A model generated the notes under the pieces. That model saw only the letters and a list, made by a program, of their open reading frames with translations, did not search any database and was not told where the DNA came from. This document shows, one piece after another, positions 62,729-64,000 of a stretch of DNA of 64,000 bases. The stretch spans positions 86,878 to 150,877 of the forward strand of contig VCMS01000123.1 of the NCBI GenBank assembly GCA_022539475.1, in the 5' to 3' direction. Source of the stretch: Gracilaria domingensis (Eukaryota; Rhodophyta; Florideophyceae; Gracilariales; Gracilariaceae). The position numbers were made by a program, and so were the translations under genes. How positions within the stretch are numbered: the first letter of the stretch is position 1; each line of letters begins with the position of its first letter.

Positions 62729-63309
62729 TGTAGTATAGTGAGGTCAGCGTTGTTGTATGGGTGATCCGATTCGTGTGGCAGGTAAGAAGGGGTGCGTCAG
62801 AAGCTGTCGGGAAACGCGAAGTGTCCCACATGCGCCGATATGGCACACCGTGCGGACTTGTACGATAGGAAATACACGTAGCATAGTTGTAGATAGATGG
62901 CACCCGCTCGACCTCTGGATATTTTCGCCATGTGAGCAGGGAGCCGATTCGGACTGTAAGCGGTGAGTTGCAGAGTCGAGGTGCTACTTATGCACCTCCG
63001 CTCCTCCCGTACACCCAACTAGTAAAGGGTAAGCACCACCGCCCTGAACTATCTTTTCGCTAAGTCAGACCTGCGACTAGACCGCGACGGACAACTATTA
63101 GGTTTCCAAGCCGTTCGGACTCAACGCGCGTTTCTCGACCGCGCCTGACGTACCCAACCGCCCAGTCTTCCTACGACCGCCCGGTGCTGGCGGTCATTTC
63201 CACGCGTCACACTCTACAACCGACCGGATCACGGGACTACACGCCCCGCTTACGAACCGTTCACGGATCGCGCCTCTAGGACTCTTTTGCCTGACGGCGC
63301 TATCTCACA
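62729..63309 (+). repeat. G3 3' LTR
   Basis: 581 bp, about 14 differences from the 5' LTR by eye. Confidence 0.9.
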
Positions 63310-63314
63310 CACCC
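63310..63314. repeat. G3 target-site duplication, right copy
   Basis: CACCC, matching 51203-51207. Confidence 0.85.
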
Positions 63315-64000
63315 GAATACCCGTAGATGCGACACATCTGGCTTTTGTCCAGACCATTTTTCATGTGGACTTTGATCGCCTAATATTTTTGTGGGCATAT
63401 AATTCCTTAGGCAATTTGCAGTCTGTATTGCCTCGGCCCAAAATTGACGAGAGAGTTTATGATAAAATAACATACATCGAGCCTTTTCACAGAACGTACG
63501 ATTTGCTCTTTCCGCAATACCATTCTGTTGTGGTTGATAAGCTCCAGTTGGTTCGTGAATAATTCCTTTGGCCTTGAAATACTTTTCCGTTGCCTTTGAA
63601 ATATACTCACCACCTCGATCGCTCCTAATTCTTTTCACAGATGTCCCTGTTTGATTTTCTGCAAGGTTCAGAAATTCCTTGATTTTGTTGCGCGCTTCGT
63701 CCTTTGTCCTTAAAAAATAGACAAATGATTTCCTTGTGTAATCATCTATAAAAGTCATAAAATAATGTTTTCCACTTCTCGATTTCACACTCATAGGGCC
63801 GCAAAGGTCAGTGTGTACCAGCTGCATTTTTTATTTCGAATAGAATTTTCCGATTGCAGGAAATGAGCGCGAAACCATTTTTCCAAGAGCACAGCCTCTG
63901 CATGTTCCGACATCTTTCAGTTCTAACTTTTCTGGAAGCCCTACGGCAGTTCCATTAGAAATTATCTGAGATAATACAGATTTCCAGCGTGTCCAAAACG
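63315..64000 (-). pseudogene. pol: C1 pol 5' part: integrase (continues outside the window)
   Basis: Reading leftward from the edge: the pre-integrase segment with C-x2-C (TCRGCALGK), then TAA at 63831-63833, then the integrase core: VHTDLCGPM (first Asp), DDYTRK, IRSDRGGEY (second Asp), QQNGIAERANRT (Glu), AEAIQTANCLRN and HLRVFGC, where G3 is inserted. The order and motifs are those of Ty1/copia elements. The TAA interrupts the frame just before the core. Confidence 0.8.

Larger units (their letters stand above)
51208..63309 (+). mobile_element. G3: complete Ty3/gypsy chromovirus inserted in C1 integrase
   Basis: LTRs of 581 bp each (51208-51788 and 62729-63309) start TG and end CA, flanked by CACCC. 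Order: 5' LTR, primer-binding site, gag, pol with chromodomain, about 1.3 kb of non-coding DNA, an oppositely oriented gene of about 2.9 kb, polypurine tract, 3' LTR. By eye the LTRs differ at about 14 of 581 positions (about 2.4%), so G3 is older than the G1 insertion. Pol is a single open frame, but gag and the antisense gene have in-frame stops. Confidence 0.9.
48977..64000 (-). mobile_element. C1: Ty1/copia element inserted in G2 and split by G3 (runs off the window)
   Basis: The 3' LTR (48977-49243) is followed, going right, by RNase H, reverse transcriptase and integrase on the minus strand in the copia order (integrase before RT). The integrase gene is interrupted at 51208-63309 by element G3 and continues to the window edge. 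The 5' LTR is outside. C1 carries a stop, frameshifts and a changed RT active site, so it was dying as well as being broken by G3. The left flank GCCAA (48972-48976) would be its target duplication if repeated beyond 64000. Confidence 0.85.

Noticed and set aside
1-64000. CRISPR arrays, bacterial operons, rRNA genes
   Set aside because: No regularly spaced short repeats, no ribosomal RNA motifs and no bacterial gene organisation were seen.

Overview
The window is eukaryotic nuclear DNA. Genes are well separated and mostly intronless: one 110-bp GT-AG intron is clear (25237-25346). Several genes have a TATA box 60-120 bp before the ATG. There is secretory and membrane-protein coding, and heavy LTR-retrotransposon load. 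Gene-poor compact coding, Cys-rich secreted proteins and chromodomain Ty3/gypsy elements would fit a florideophyte red alga, but that is inference; no marker gene fixes the lineage.

Layout. 1-15.3 kb: hAT-like miniature transposon ends, two paralogous small secreted Cys-rich proteins, two membrane-anchored proteins of unknown family, a small basic-tailed protein, a zinc-finger (ZZ type) gene with a broken frame, and a secreted Cys-rich repeat protein. 15.3-28 kb: a repeat-protein neighbourhood with a Sel1-repeat relic, two ankyrin-repeat genes sharing an uncharacterised C-terminal module (17.0-21.2 and 25.1-27.8 kb), and between them, in opposite orientation, a decayed STAND/NLR-like WD40 gene. 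A solo copia LTR sits at 21.7 kb. 29-33 kb: a secreted protein resembling bacterial cell-surface DUF3344-type proteins and a 716-residue Cys-rich multi-pass membrane protein. 34.1-34.8 kb: a pogo-like DDE transposase relic.

35.3-64 kb is one nest of four LTR retrotransposons. G2 (Ty3/gypsy, +) begins at 35328. Its gag is interrupted by a complete G1 (Ty3/gypsy chromovirus, -, 36422-47887, target duplication CTCCG, 850-bp LTRs). Further on G2 is interrupted again by C1 (Ty1/copia, -, 48977 to beyond the window end), whose integrase gene is itself split by a complete G3 (Ty3/gypsy chromovirus, +, 51208-63309, target duplication CACCC, 581-bp LTRs).

The most interesting feature is that both complete gypsy elements carry a long gene on the strand opposite to gag-pol, placed between pol and the 3' LTR (G1: 37431-38996 on +; G3: 59592-62522 on -). 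The two antisense proteins share a recognisable domain although the elements are diverged, and the G1 gene has its own TATA box just inside the 3' LTR. This looks like a conserved antisense accessory gene of a chromovirus lineage. Both copies here carry in-frame stops, so these particular copies are probably dead.

Many reading frames in the window are broken by single indels (ankyrin genes, zinc-finger gene, WD40 gene, gag/pol). Some may be assembly errors; others are clearly decay. All LTR difference counts and alignments below were made by eye.
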